Assembly (NCBI RefSeq): GCF_907165205.1
Contig: NC_058193.1
Coordinates: 14,831,521-14,895,520, forward strand
Direction: 5' to 3'
DNA from: Coccinella septempunctata
Taxonomy: Eukaryota; Arthropoda; Insecta; Coleoptera; Coccinellidae
Length of the DNA: 64,000 nucleotides
A model generated the notes under the pieces. It saw only the letters and a program-made list of their open reading frames with translations. It did no database searches and was not told the origin of the DNA. Position 1 is the stretch's first letter; every line of letters starts with the position of its first letter. Both the position numbers and the translations under genes were made by a program. Positions 17,733-28,029 of this stretch are shown piece by piece.

Positions 17733-18758
17733 ATGGATAAAAACATCGCATCTGGTAAAGTGGAAGACGACAAGATCCCAAGAAAATCCTGTTCCAACAA
17801 CATGAACAAAGTCAACGCTCCTGGTGAAATGGAAGGCGAGAAGGACCCAGTGGAAGCATGGCGTTTCTTCAAGCAAAAATTACTATTGTTCCTGAAAGCA
17901 TCCAAATTGGAAGAAGAAGATGAAGAGGTGAAATGTGCTCTTTTACTCAATCACATCGGAGACAAAGGGTTACAAATTTATAATACATTCCAATTTGATA
18001 AACCTTCCGATTCCAATCAATATCAGTTGGTTCTAGAGAAGTTCGACGATCATTTCAAACCTACAAAAAATGTAACATATGAAAGGCATGTGTTCCTGAC
18101 CAAGGAAATGAAAACAATGGAAACAGTCGACGAATATGTTACTTGCCTTCGTCAATTAAGTGAATTCTGCGAATTCAAAGACCTAAAGGACAGTCTCATA
18201 AAAGATAGACTCGTCTTAGGAATCAAAGACGAAGCAGTCGAGGATAGGCTATTAAGAACAAGGAACTTGGATCTGAATAAAGCTATGGAAATTTGCAAAG
18301 CTGCTGAAATAACCAAGAACCAGTTGAAAGCCATCACCTCCAAAACTTCAAATATCGATATCGAAGAAGAAGAATTCGTCAATACTATAAAGAGAAACAA
18401 AAATTCACAAAGTCCATTATCAAGAAGATCAGAAGATTCCAGAAAAGCTGATAATAAATATCATTTCAAGGCGCAATCGCAGAGAAGCAACAATGCGCAT
18501 ATTCCCTCAACATCAAGAACATGGCGGCATGATAAACAAAAACAAACTAGCTGTGGGAAATGTGGCGAGCATCATCGTCCAGGATCTTCCAGAGCGTATG
18601 GAAGAAGATGCGGGAAATGCAAGAAGATAAATCATTTCTCACATTTATGCCGAACCTGGATACAACATGTCAACAACATAGACAAGGATTCGAATTCTGA
18701 TAATGAAGATTTATTTTTGGGAACTGTAAACATGGTAATAGCGAAGAGTGGACAGTGA
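17733..18758 (+). CDS. Gypsy 1 gag
   Basis: 341 residues, ATG 17733. The N-terminal two thirds are helical and charged (WRFFKQKLLLFLKAS, TVDEYVTCLRQLSEFCEF). The C-terminal third is basic, with two zinc-knuckle-like clusters (CGKCGEHH and CGKCKKINHFSHLC near residues 270-305). Known: this matches gag of insect Ty3/gypsy elements. The stop overlaps the start of pol (GTGA at 18755), so pol lies in the -1 frame relative to gag. The frame is intact. Gag packages the RNA. Confidence 0.85.
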   Translation: MDKNIASGKVEDDKIPRKSCSNNMNKVNAPGEMEGEKDPVEAWRFFKQKLLLFLKASKLEEEDEEVKCALLLNHIGDKGLQIYNTFQFDKPSDSNQYQLVLEKFDDHFKPTKNVTYERHVFLTKEMKTMETVDEYVTCLRQLSEFCEFKDLKDSLIKDRLVLGIKDEAVEDRLLRTRNLDLNKAMEICKAAEITKNQLKAITSKTSNIDIEEEEFVNTIKRNKNSQSPLSRRSEDSRKADNKYHFKAQSQRSNNAHIPSTSRTWRHDKQKQTSCGKCGEHHRPGSSRAYGRRCGKCKKINHFSHLCRTWIQHVNNIDKDSNSDNEDLFLGTVNMVIAKSGQ

Positions 18759-20340
18759 AACTAACAATAAATAATAATGATTTGAATTTCAAGGTGGATA
18801 CAGGTGCACAGGCTAATGTCATTTCTTGCAAAAAATATTTTGATAAAATTGAACTTGAAAAATGTAAAACCAAACTACACACATATATAGGTGAAACTTT
18901 GAACATTATAGGAACTGCAAATTTAAATACTAGATTTAAAAATAATGATTATATAGTTAATTTCCATTTTGTAAGAAATAATGGACCTAATATTTTAGGA
19001 CTTCAAACTATAAATCAACTTAAAATAGAAAAAATGTTAAATTATGTTGGATCAGAAAATTTATTAGAAGAATTTAAAGAAGTTTTTGAAGTTATAGGTT
19101 GCATTCCAGGACAATATATAATTAAAGTTGACAGAAATATTAGACCTGTTATTCATGCAACTAAAAAAATTCCATTTGGTATAAGAGATAAATTAAAAAG
19201 AAAATTTAATGCATTCGTAGAACAAAAAATAATTGTCAAGGAGAATGAGCCGACTGAATGGGCCAATTCTCTTGTTATTGTGAATAAACCAAATGGTGAT
19301 TTTAGACTGTGCATTGATCCAACTGATTTAAATAAGGCTACATATAGGGAACATTTTCAAATACCTACATTCGAAGAAATCATAAAAGATTTAAATGAAG
19401 CAAAATTATTTTCAGTGTTAGATGTAGCCAATGGTTTTTGTAATATTCAGCTCGATAAAAAAGAGTTCAAAGTATGCACCTTCAATACTCCCTTTGGAAG
19501 ATATCGCTTTCTTCGTCTTCCTTATGGCTTGAAAAGTGCTAGTGAGGTCTTCCAAAGGAAGATGTTGGAGTGTTTCGAAGGAATTGATGGCACAGCAATT
19601 TATATTGATGACATTTTAGTGTGGGGTTCAAATAAAAAGGAACATGATGAAATATTAAAATTAGTATTAGAACGAGCAAAATTGAACAATGTCAAATTTA
19701 ATAAAGATAAATGTAAATTTAATTTTAACAAAATAAAATACTTGGGACATATAATTAGTGGTCAAGGTATACAACCTGAAAATAGTAAAATAGAAATTAT
19801 TAAAAATTATCCAGAACCAAAATCAAAAAAGATATTCAAAGATTTTTAGGTAGTCTGAACTATGTTCATAAATTTATTCCAAATTTGTCTGATCTAACTC
19901 AACCTTTAAGAGAACTTCCAAAAAAAGAAAATTGTTTTCAATGGGAATATCATCATAAAGAATGTTTTGATGAATTGAAAAATATTTTGACTTCACCGCC
20001 AGTGCTACAATATTATGATTCAAAATTGCCTATCACATTAACAGTAGATGCCAGTCAATTTGCTCTTGGCGCGGCACTACTTCAAAATAATAAACCAGTA
20101 GCATATTCATCTAAATCTCTTACACCTACCCAACAAGCTTATGCTCAGATTGAAAAAGAGTTACTTGCTATAGTCTTTGGTTGTAAAAATTATCATCATT
20201 TTATATTTGGAAAAGAAGTGACTATTGAAACTGATCATAAACCTCTTATAGGCCTATTCAAAAAATCTCTAATTCAATGTCCCATGAGACTTCAGAGAAT
20301 GCTGCTTGATCTTCAAAAATATAACATTAGTATATAAGGC
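18755..20340 (+). pseudogene. Gypsy 1 pol: protease, RT, RNase H
   Basis: Protease FKVDTGAQANVIS near residue 12. RT: NSLVIVNKPNGDFRLCID, FSVLDVANGFCNIQLD (motif A), RFLRLPYGLKSASEVFQ, AIYIDDILVWGS (motif C) near 19600. A frameshift near 19830 separates the frame at 19885-20337, which carries RNase H (LTVDASQFALGAAL, IEKELLAIVFG, IETDHKPL). A stop at 20335 (TAA within GTATATAAGG) precedes the integrase. Domain order PR-RT-RH-IN identifies Ty3/gypsy. At least two disablements. Confidence 0.88.
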
Positions 20341-20843
20341 AGACAAGGAAATGTACATAGCTGATGCTTTAATAGAATAAGTATAACAATTTCACAAGAA
20401 GAAAATATTATTGATGAAGAGGAATATGAGACTCAAGTGAATTTTTTGACTAATAATTTTCCAATAAGTCATGATAAGCTTGAAAAATTCAAAATTGAAA
20501 CAAAAAAGGATGAAGAGCTTCAAAATTTAATGGATTATGTAAAACATGGCTGGCCAACCTTTCGATCTCAATGTGAAGATGATACTAAATTTTATTGGAA
20601 TATAAGAAATGAAATTGTTATAATTAATGGCGTTTTATATCGTAACAATAGTATAATTGTACCTAAACTATTAAGGAAAGAGATGTTAAATATTTTACAC
20701 TTATGTCACCTTGGAATAACTAAAACAAAATTAAGAGCTTTAAATGTGCTTTACTGGCCAGGAATATCGTATGACATTAAGAATCTTGTTTTGTCTTGTC
20801 CAACATGTAATAGATTTTCGAGAAATAATTGTAAGCAACCACT

Positions 20844-21039
20844 TGTTATATTTTGATATTTGCTTCACTCTGTATTTAATAAAAGAGATTCACAAGTTCG
20901 TAACTCTGTTTATTCAGCAACATTTATTTTTATATTTTTTTTATTGACAGATGTCAAAAAGCAAACTTGATCTTTTTCTGAAAGCTGACCAAACTTCCTA
21001 CTTGATTTATATTTTGTCATTATCGAATCTAATTCAACA
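20844..21039. repeat. Solo LTR (196 bp) inside gypsy 1 integrase
   Basis: TGTTATATTTTGATATT..CTAATTCAACA, flanked by CCACT at 20839-20843 and 21040-21044. TG..CA ends and a 5-bp duplication indicate a solo LTR left by LTR-LTR recombination. Its parent element is not recognised in this window. Confidence 0.75.
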
Positions 21040-21298
21040 CCACTAGGTCTACATAAAATTCCTGGTTTGCCTTGGATAAAACTTGGTGTTGATCTGTATG
21101 AACTAAATAATGTTATGTATTTGATAGTGATTGATTACACTGATCGACAAAATTATAGCTTTGTTCTCCCACCTAAGGAAAATATATATATTTTCAATCT
21201 TCGTAGCCAAGGTATAAACGCACGATAAATAAAAAGTGGAAGTTAGCTCTTGTTGTTTTTTAATGATTATATTCATGATTTTCAACAAAAACAACGCA

Positions 21299-21976
21299 TT
21301 ATAATATTTGCAATGGTGTAAAAGATTCCGATCGCTTAGATCTTTTGTCTTTTCTGCTGTAGGACGACTCCAGTATTTCTCTAACGATGGACCAACAATA
21401 ATCAGCAAGCATAGAGGGTTCCCCTTTGCCTTGGTAGCGTTTTTCGAATGACGCGATGTCTTGATGGAATCGCTCTCCATGCTCGTCACTTACGGCTCCC
21501 ATATTTTGTGGAAAGAAATTAATATGTGATTGCAAAAAGTGTATTTTTAAGCCCGTTTGCAACAGCCGAGAATTCTCTAGAGAATTTGCTCGAAAATTCA
21601 TGCGCCGTGAATTATATACCGTTGCATACGCACTTTCGGTAGAATTCTCTGTTCAGTTGCATACAAAATAATCTCTGCCGTTTTCTTGCGAGAATTTTGT
21701 AGAGAATTCTCCAGAGAATTCTCGGCTGTTGCAAACGGGCTTTAAGGACATGTTGCATCCCATTTTTTGATTAGCCTCTAACATCGTTTTGACGATATTT
21801 ACATATTGCGGAGATTTGTGATTGCCAAGAAAATTTTTGGTCACTTCTACAAAGGACAACCAGGCTTCTTTTTCAAAGTCATTCAATGCTGCCAGAAACC
21901 GAACTTGTTTCAATAGTTTGTTTATTTTATAAAGTATCGTAGGGTACAGAAGTGCGAACATGGACAATTCATGCAT
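21299..21976 (-). pseudogene. Transposon protein C-terminus, copy 2, split by MITE
   Basis: Same two pieces as at 7210-7887: NFLGNHKSPQYVNIV (21749-21976) and NMGAVSDEHGERFHQDI (21299-21545), separated by the MITE. It confirms that the interruption was already in the parent copy. Confidence 0.5.
21551..21740. mobile_element. 190-bp MITE in CACTG copy 2
   Basis: Ends GCCCGTTTGCAACAGCC and GGCTGTTGCAAACGGGC, flanked by TTTAA (21546-21550 and 21741-21745). Same site as the MITE at 7462-7651. Confidence 0.8.
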
Positions 21977-22629
21977 GTCTTTTATTTTGATAACGGGAAC
22001 TAAACAAACGTAAGTACTATTATTTTTGTAATAAGGTGAGGAATACCTAACAAAAAAAATATAAATCTCTTAGGTGGGACATGTTGCATCCCATTTTTTG
22101 ATGAGCCTGTAACATCGTTTTGACGATATTTACATATTGCGGAGATTTGTGATTGCCAAGAAAATTTTTGGTCACTTCTACAAAGGACAACCAGGCTTCT
22201 TTTTCAAAGTCATTCAATGCTGCCAGAAACTGAACTTATTTCAATAGTTTGTTTATTTTATAAAGTATCGTAGGGTACAGAAGTGCGAACATGGACAATT
22301 CACGCATGTCTTTTATTTTGATAACGGGAGCTAAACAAACGTAAGTACTATTATTTTTGTAATAAGGTGAGGAATACCAAACAAAAAAAATATAAATCTC
22401 TTAGGTGGGAGAACCCTTGTTGAATAGTGTTATTTTCCAAAATTTATTGAAATACGAAAGCTATTTTCAACCACCAGTGCATATTTTCAATTCACGGAAT
22501 ACCCCAAATTTTGATTTCTGATGGGGGTCCACAATTCACAAGTCAAGAATTCAAAATTTTTTGTAATTAATGGGGCCCTAAACATGAAATGTCCAGCCCA
22601 TTGTATCCTCAATCAAATGGTATGGCTGA

Positions 22630-22895
22630 GGGTATGGCTGCACCGTACACATTTCTAAGTGGAGCTTAGCCAAGCTCCACTTATATTTTAAGGGAAAGTT
22701 GAAGTGCACCGTAGAAAATTAAGTGGCGCTTGACTAAGCCATAGCACGGTATAAGATTTCGTGTGCGACGTTGCAATCCACCATAGAATAGGTCATATTT
22801 TCCATTTAAGATAAAGAAAAATGAGTTTTTATACGAAATTCTCTGTTCAGTCTGCTCATACCGGCAAATTCAAACTATAGATAGTTAGTTATTAG

Positions 22896-22988
<93 letters not shown>

Positions 22989-23001
22989 TATTTACCGCAG
23001 G

Positions 23002-23089
<88 letters not shown>

Positions 23090-23207
23090 CCTGCGGTAAA
23101 TAGGTCCTCTTCTAATAGCCCGATTTAGGTGACGCTTAAACTACGGTGCAGTCGGATTATTCAAATAAGCTACACTTAAACGTTAAGCTTAAGCGGTGCA
23201 GTCGGCC
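22630..23207. mobile_element. 578-bp inverted-repeat element with TA-rich core
   Basis: Left end GGGTATGGCTGCACCG, right end inverse GGCCGACTGCACCG. It is flanked by CTGA (22626-22629 and 23208-23211); TGA alone also fits. The core is a palindrome: TTTACCGCAGGATAAATA, a long (TA)n run, a second (TA)n run, then TATTTATCCTGCGGTAAA. Superfamily not assigned. Confidence 0.65.
22898..23086. repeat. Two (TA)n runs around an inverted repeat
   Basis: About 80 bases of (TA)n on each side of 22982-23006. The outer and inner words are inverted copies, so the whole can extrude as a hairpin. Confidence 0.9.
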
Positions 23208-23961
23208 CTGAAAGGAGCATTCAAACTATCAAAAATTTGATCAGAAAATGTCAATATGATAAAAAAGAAATTAATGCTGCTCTTTTGGACTATCGTTTAA
23301 CTCCAATATCTAATAAGATTTTGTCCCCCTCTGAAATTCTGTTCAAAAGAAAAATTAGAGGATTCTTACCAAATTTGAATTCAAACAAAAAAATGAATCT
23401 GAAGAAACAGATTCATCAAAGAAAAGCAATGGAATTCAAAAATGTATTTTGATAGAAGAACAAAACACTTATCACCTTAAAATATAGGTCAAAAAGTTTA
23501 TATTAGTGAAAATGAGTTTTGGATTCCTGGAGTTGTAATAAAGAAACATAATTCATATTCATACGTTGTGAAAGAAGATGAAACTAATGAATTGAAACGT
23601 AGAAATAGGTATTATTTGAAACCAATGTATATTAATAAATCAATTTTATTATGATAGTGATGATGATGATGATTGTAACTTTGATAAAAAAGATGAAACA
23701 TTGCCAGAAACTTCCAAATGTGAAATCGAATGTAAATCAGAAATTGAAAATGAGGAAAATGTAATTGATAATGAAATTGATGTTCAACCTTCAAGCTCTC
23801 GAACACCAGTCTCTCGATATGGAAGAAAGATTAAAAAACCTGATCTTTTATCCTATTAATAATTTGTAAATATAATTATTCTTATGTGAATAATATTGTC
23901 AATATTTATTCAATAATGCATAAATCAAAATTATTTTTTTTCTTTTGTAAAATAAGGGAGA

Positions 23962-24107
23962 TGTAATATACTTGTGTCATTGCGCATCCTCATGATAAGT
24001 GGGGATGTCCTATGTAGAATGAAATTAATTAATAAAGGACAGTTTAGATCAAGACATGATAGAGATTATCATTAGCGAACCCACACAATACAATACGAAA
24101 TATAACA
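23962..24107 (+). repeat. Gypsy 1 3' LTR (146 bp)
   Basis: TGTAATATACTTGTG..ATATAACA, the same length as the 5' LTR. Followed by the CACAA duplication and the resumed LINE. Confidence 0.92.
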
Positions 24108-24112
24108 CACAA

Positions 24113-24603
24113 AGTTTCGAATGCAGAAGTCTTGCAACGCGCGAGTTGTACTACAATTGAGACTCAAGTAGCGAGGGCCCGACTCAGATGGAGCGGCCAT
24201 ATTCTGAGGATGCAAGACACAAGACTCCCCAAAATAGCTCTGTATGGCGAATTGGCAGAGGGAACCCGGAAACCAGGAGGCCAGTATAAGCGGTTTAAGG
24301 ATACACTACATCAATCCCTAAAATCAATTAATGCCAATCCTAACTGGGAACAACCAGCGTCAGACAGGTCACAGTGGAGATCTATGGTGCACAGTTATAA
24401 TGGAGACTCGAGAAGAATTCAGCGGCGGCCAGATCTGGTTGGCGACTATCCATGCCCGAAGTGTGGAAGGATCTGTAGGTCACGGTTGGGTCTCTTCAGT
24501 CAAAGGGGGGCACACAGTCGCGATTAGCCCCAAGAAATTATGAGTCTGTTCTTTTTTTATGTCTTTTTGTAGATTAATTCCCGGTAACGGGATACAGCAA
24601 TGA
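24113..24603 (+). pseudogene. LINE 1 C-terminus and 3' tail
   Basis: 24132-24527 reads ARARLRWSGHILRMQDTRLP, RKPGGQYKRFKDTLHQSLK and a final CPKCGRICRSRLGLFSQRGAH (CxxC..H zinc motif). This is the C-terminal domain of the LINE interrupted at 17500. The 3' UTR is short and ends GGTAACGGGATACAGCA(ATGA)n at about 24603. Confidence 0.82.
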
Positions 24604-25153
24604 ATGAATGAATCCCATATGGTTGATGTAGTTGATGCCCTTTCAAACGAAAGCAAAACTGTTGAATATGTAGAGTCAAAATTCTCACTAGAATTTAAAA
24701 AGAAAGAAACTCGAGGACCTGAAAATAACGGTTTTTATTCAAACAAACAACAAAAACATATAGAGGCGGCAAAACAGGTAACAGTGCAGTCAACACTCAT
24801 GCAACTAATTATAGGAACGATAAAAGGTGGCATCGATGTAAAAAGTTTGGACATTTCCAACGTGATTGCAGAACCAATCTTAACTGGCAGAAAAGGTCAA
24901 ATGAAACATCCAAATATCCGAAGAGAGCTGATCATACGATGGTCGAATCAAACAACTTTGCTGCTGAAGTAATCTCTACCGATAGGACAGCATTTAATTC
25001 AAAATTACATAGACATGGCAAAATCCAATGGATTGTGGACAGTGGATGCTCAGACCACATGGTGACCGATGAGTACTTCTACAAATCTAGAAAATTAGCT
25101 AAGCCTATAAACGTTAAGGTAGGAGAAGTGTTATAAAATCTGACACTGTTGGT
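24604..25153 (+). pseudogene. Copia 2 gag C-terminus and protease
   Basis: Gag resumes as DVVDALSNESKTVEYVESK. It shifts frame near 24800, then reads WHRCKKFGHFQRDC, a knuckle whose first cysteine is replaced by histidine. Protease follows at about 25030 with WIVDSGCSDHMVT. The reading is cut at 25154 by the LOA-like LINE. Disabled. Confidence 0.78.
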
Positions 25154-25483
25154 AATATTATTGTACTCTCACGAATGGTCGGCACCTTGACGTTGGTGTG
25201 AGAGCTTAAGTAAACTGTGATGATTCTTGCAGCGATGTCGACGTAACACTGTTTCGGTAGAGTCTCCCATGTCGATAAGGTCCAAGTTGACCGGTGAAAA
25301 CTAAGATTGACCCCCAAGCCGTGGTGTAAGAAATCGTGCCCAGGGCTGAATGGCACCGGGTGGAGTGTGTCGCGAACGATTCCCTGGGGAAACCGGGTCG
25401 CATCCCCTTGTAAATAGACCTTCCCTCGGTATCGAAGCTCTGCCGAGGGCGACTTTTATTTCTTCGCTACTCGTGGGAACTAT

Positions 25484-26683
25484 ATGGATAGCTCAACGAC
25501 AAAAAACAAAACCCCACAGGTTGCACTGCAACCTGACACCGAGGGCACCTCCTCTGGAGGGGCTCACGGTAATAAACCAATGAAGGCACCGAAAGAGGCC
25601 CCTTCAGTAAATGAAGGGGACTCAAAACCGGGGCCTTCATCGACCGCCGTCCCTAAAAGACGGAACCGCAGTGGTGCGGAAAAAAGAAGAGCGAGAAGGG
25701 CTCGCGCAGACTTGGCTGGTCAAGCGACTGGAGGGTCTGCCGCCGGGAACTCTCCTCTTCTACGGGCAGGTGGCTCTGAAAGGGACGCCCTCGAATCAAA
25801 TACTCCACCCTCATGCGAGCGGCCGGCGAAGAAGGCGAATAGCCTTCCGAACAGGCCCTCTTACAATGAGTTAGCGAGTTTGCCCCTGAAGGCAGCTCTC
25901 GTTCACGAGGGCTGGCCAGAGAAGGCACTCTCGAAGGAGGAATTCGACACTGTGGAGCTGGCGGTGGCTTCCGCGATGGACAAGATCCAGACCGGCCAGC
26001 CTTACCCGTCGTTCCGCAATGTTGAACTCAACCACCAGGGGGCCATCATAGCCTCCTGTGTGGACACGTTCAGCAGAAACTGGCTACAGGGTAGCCTGTC
26101 GAAGCTGAAACTTCCTAAGGGACTCCGCCTCAAGATGATTGAGATGGGGGACCTGGAAAGATTAACGAGAGTAAGTCTGTGGGTGAGGGGTGCTCAGAGC
26201 TCCACGCCTACGGGACTTATTCTCAGACGAATAGAGATGTCGACTCCGGCCCTCAAAACCAGAGGCTGGAAGGTCTATAACAGGGTTAACAAGCCTGAAA
26301 TGGCACAGGTCATCCTTGGTGTGGACAAGGCGTCTCTCGAGGTCCTGAAGGCCTGCAAACTCCAAGTTGGGGTTGGAATGCGGATGGGCACATTCAGGCT
26401 CATCCAAGGCCCAGGACGGGTGACAGATGCTCCACCCTCTTCGACTGCACAGGCAGCTCCAACAACGGGGCCCAGTGCTGAGCAGAAGGAGATCTGCACT
26501 CCAGAGGAGAAATCCTCTAACCCGACTGACCAGTCGGAGATGGAGGTGGACTCAACGAGGGCTCCCACCGAGCCCATGTCTCCCGTTGCCCTACCGGTAT
26601 CTAAGGAGACCGGCGGGCGCGAGAGGGGTGGCGGAGGGGGGGGGGAACTAAGCGGGGTTCCACACCACCCATATCACCAGTAG
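25484..26683 (+). CDS. LOA-like LINE ORF1 (DUF4780-type)
   Basis: 399 residues, first ATG at 25484, after a GC-rich leader unlike the AT-rich surroundings. The N-terminal third is basic and disordered (KRRNRSGAEKRRARRARADL). The middle (about 130-310) has a folded region with PLKAALVHEGWPEKALSKEE, LWVRGAQSSTPTGLILRRIE and LKTRGWKVYNRVNKPEMAQV, which resembles the domain (DUF4780) found in insect LOA/R1-group ORF1 proteins. The tail is Pro/Glu-rich and ends in a glycine run. Role: presumably an RNA-binding chaperone. The frame is intact. Confidence 0.78.
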   Translation: MDSSTTKNKTPQVALQPDTEGTSSGGAHGNKPMKAPKEAPSVNEGDSKPGPSSTAVPKRRNRSGAEKRRARRARADLAGQATGGSAAGNSPLLRAGGSERDALESNTPPSCERPAKKANSLPNRPSYNELASLPLKAALVHEGWPEKALSKEEFDTVELAVASAMDKIQTGQPYPSFRNVELNHQGAIIASCVDTFSRNWLQGSLSKLKLPKGLRLKMIEMGDLERLTRVSLWVRGAQSSTPTGLILRRIEMSTPALKTRGWKVYNRVNKPEMAQVILGVDKASLEVLKACKLQVGVGMRMGTFRLIQGPGRVTDAPPSSTAQAAPTTGPSAEQKEICTPEEKSSNPTDQSEMEVDSTRAPTEPMSPVALPVSKETGGRERGGGGGGELSGVPHHPYHQ

Positions 26684-26745
26684 ATCCTCAAGGATCTGCT
26701 GGAATGAAGTGACAGTTAGCTGACTGAGGACAAATATTGCTCCTC

Positions 26746-27952
26746 ATGGCTGCTGACATACACGTCACGCAAATAAACTTGCAGCACTGCATAGCGGCAA
26801 CCGATATTCTTCGGTTGTGGCTGGCAAAGCTGCACACATTTTTAACTCTGATTCAGGAGCCCTGGATTAGGGGAGGCGAGGTGAGGGGCTTTCCTTCAAA
26901 GGTGGTAGGCTCTTCTGCTCGCAAAAGGATACAAATCCGAGGGCGTGTATACTTGCTTCCATTGATTTAAGGGCTCAATTATTAACAAATTTCTGTCTCA
27001 GAGATCTGGTAGCGGTTCAGATTCTAGACGGTTAGGACCGCTGAAGAATCTAGTGGTGTGTTCGGCATACCTTCCCTACGACTCCCCGGACCCACCGCCA
27101 TCAAGGGAATTGGAGGAGCTGGTCGAATTCTGTCAACGGAAGGGATGGCCCTTGCTCGTTGGGTGTGACGCTAATGCCCATCACATTTTGTGGGGTAGCA
27201 CTGGGGTCAACCCGAGGGGTGAGGCGCTAATTGACTTTCTGTATTCAACAAGTCTGAACCTACTCAATAGAGGTGATGAGCCGACCTTCGTTACTTCGAG
27301 TAGAAGGGAGGTGCTCGACATAACTTTGTGTAGCAGTTCCATCGCTGACTTCATCGAGAATTGGCGTGTTGCAACGGAAGTGATCTCTCTATCAGACCAC
27401 CGACACATCTGCTTCACTATCAAAGGGAACAGAATTTCAAAGGATCCAGAAATTTTCAGGAATCCGAGAAGAACAGATTGGTCCAACTACTTGACAGACC
27501 TCTCTAACAACCTAGGACAGGAGAACCTTGTACCAAAGACCACGAGAGAATTGGACACTGCTGCTGACAAGCTGCAGGAGTGCATTATCTCGGCCTACCA
27601 CAGCAGTTGTAGACCTCAATTTCGTAGACCAAAGGGTCAGACGAAGTGGTGGACACCTGAGCTGACAGACGCCGGACTTACTAGCAGGCATCTCTTTAAC
27701 AGGGCGATGAGATCTGGCATTGAAAACGACTGGGACGATTACAAATCGGCCCTGAAGAGATACAAAGGACTCATAAGGAAGTCCAAGCGCGAATCGTGGA
27801 GGCGCTTCTGTAGCGACATAGAGGGTGCACCTGAAGCCAATCGGCTGAGGAAGATACTCTCTGCAGGAGGCACAGTCACGATAGACTACTTAAAGCTTCC
27901 TACCGGGCATAAAACATGCTCAGAGGAAGAAAGCTTAAGACATCTCCTATAG
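26746..27952 (+). pseudogene. LOA-like LINE ORF2 endonuclease domain
   Basis: Starts MAADIHVTQINLQHC (26746). LIQEPW follows near 26860, then a frameshift around 26970. The frame at 27053-27952 has YLPYDSPDPPPSRE, VGCDANAHHILWGS and LSDHRHICF, the catalytic motifs of an APE-type endonuclease, followed by the linker to RT. Stops near 27952 and 28070 separate it from RT. Confidence 0.85.
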
Positions 27953-28029
27953 GCGCATTTTCCGGGCTTCACAGAGAACAACAACACGCAGGATGAGCGC
28001 CAACGACATGCCTCACGAGAGGACTGGAA

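Larger units (their letters stand above)
21138..22429. mobile_element. CACTG element, copy 2 (1292 bp), TTA duplication
   Basis: Same length and ends as the copy at 7049-8340, flanked by TTA (21135-21137 and 22430-22432). It has the same internal MITE (21551-21740) and the same 331-bp duplication (starts at 21749 and 22080). The minus-strand transposase remnant is repeated at 21299-21976. Differences from copy 1 are scattered single bases. Confidence 0.8.
20437..23870 (+). pseudogene. Gypsy 1 integrase, cut by three insertions
   Basis: HHCC zinc domain in 20640-20838 (HLCHLGITKTKLRAL, LSCPTCNRFS). The catalytic core resumes at 21045-21137 (first aspartate, in WIKLGVDLYELNNV), continues at 22433-22629 (YFSKFIEI, SDGGPQFTSQEF, PLYPQSNGMAE region) and at 23212-23452 (NLIRKCQYDKKEINAALLDYR). 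A frameshift then precedes the C-terminal tail, which is acidic and ends SSSRTPVSRYGRK near 23835. Each gap is an insertion with its own target duplication: solo LTR, CACTG copy 2, 578-bp element. There is no env-like frame after integrase. Confidence 0.85.
17501..24107 (+). mobile_element. Ty3/gypsy element 1 (about 4.7 kb plus inserts)
   Basis: Two 146-bp LTRs (17501-17646, 23962-24107), target duplication CACAA at 17496-17500 and 24108-24112. Primer-binding site TGGCGCAGTCGATTT at 17647-17661, purine tract AATAAGGGAGA just before the 3' LTR. It contains a solo LTR, a CACTG element and a 578-bp element, all in the integrase region. Confidence 0.92.
15697..24603 (+). mobile_element. CR1/jockey-group LINE 1 inside copia 2, split by gypsy 1
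   Basis: Parts at 15697-17500 and 24108-24603. It carries the region before RT, RT, and the C-terminal zinc motif, and ends CCCGGTAACGGGATACAGCA followed by (ATGA)n. The left edge is approximate and no target duplication was found. A truncated relative with the same 3' end lies at 42529-42806. Clade not settled. Confidence 0.75.

Noticed and set aside
22898..23086. (TA)n palindrome as a replication origin
   Set aside because: It lies inside a transposable element with target duplications; no other origin evidence.
23453..23870. Env-like gene after gypsy 1 integrase
   Set aside because: The region is the frameshifted integrase tail (acidic, ending near SRYGRK), with no signal peptide or membrane segment.
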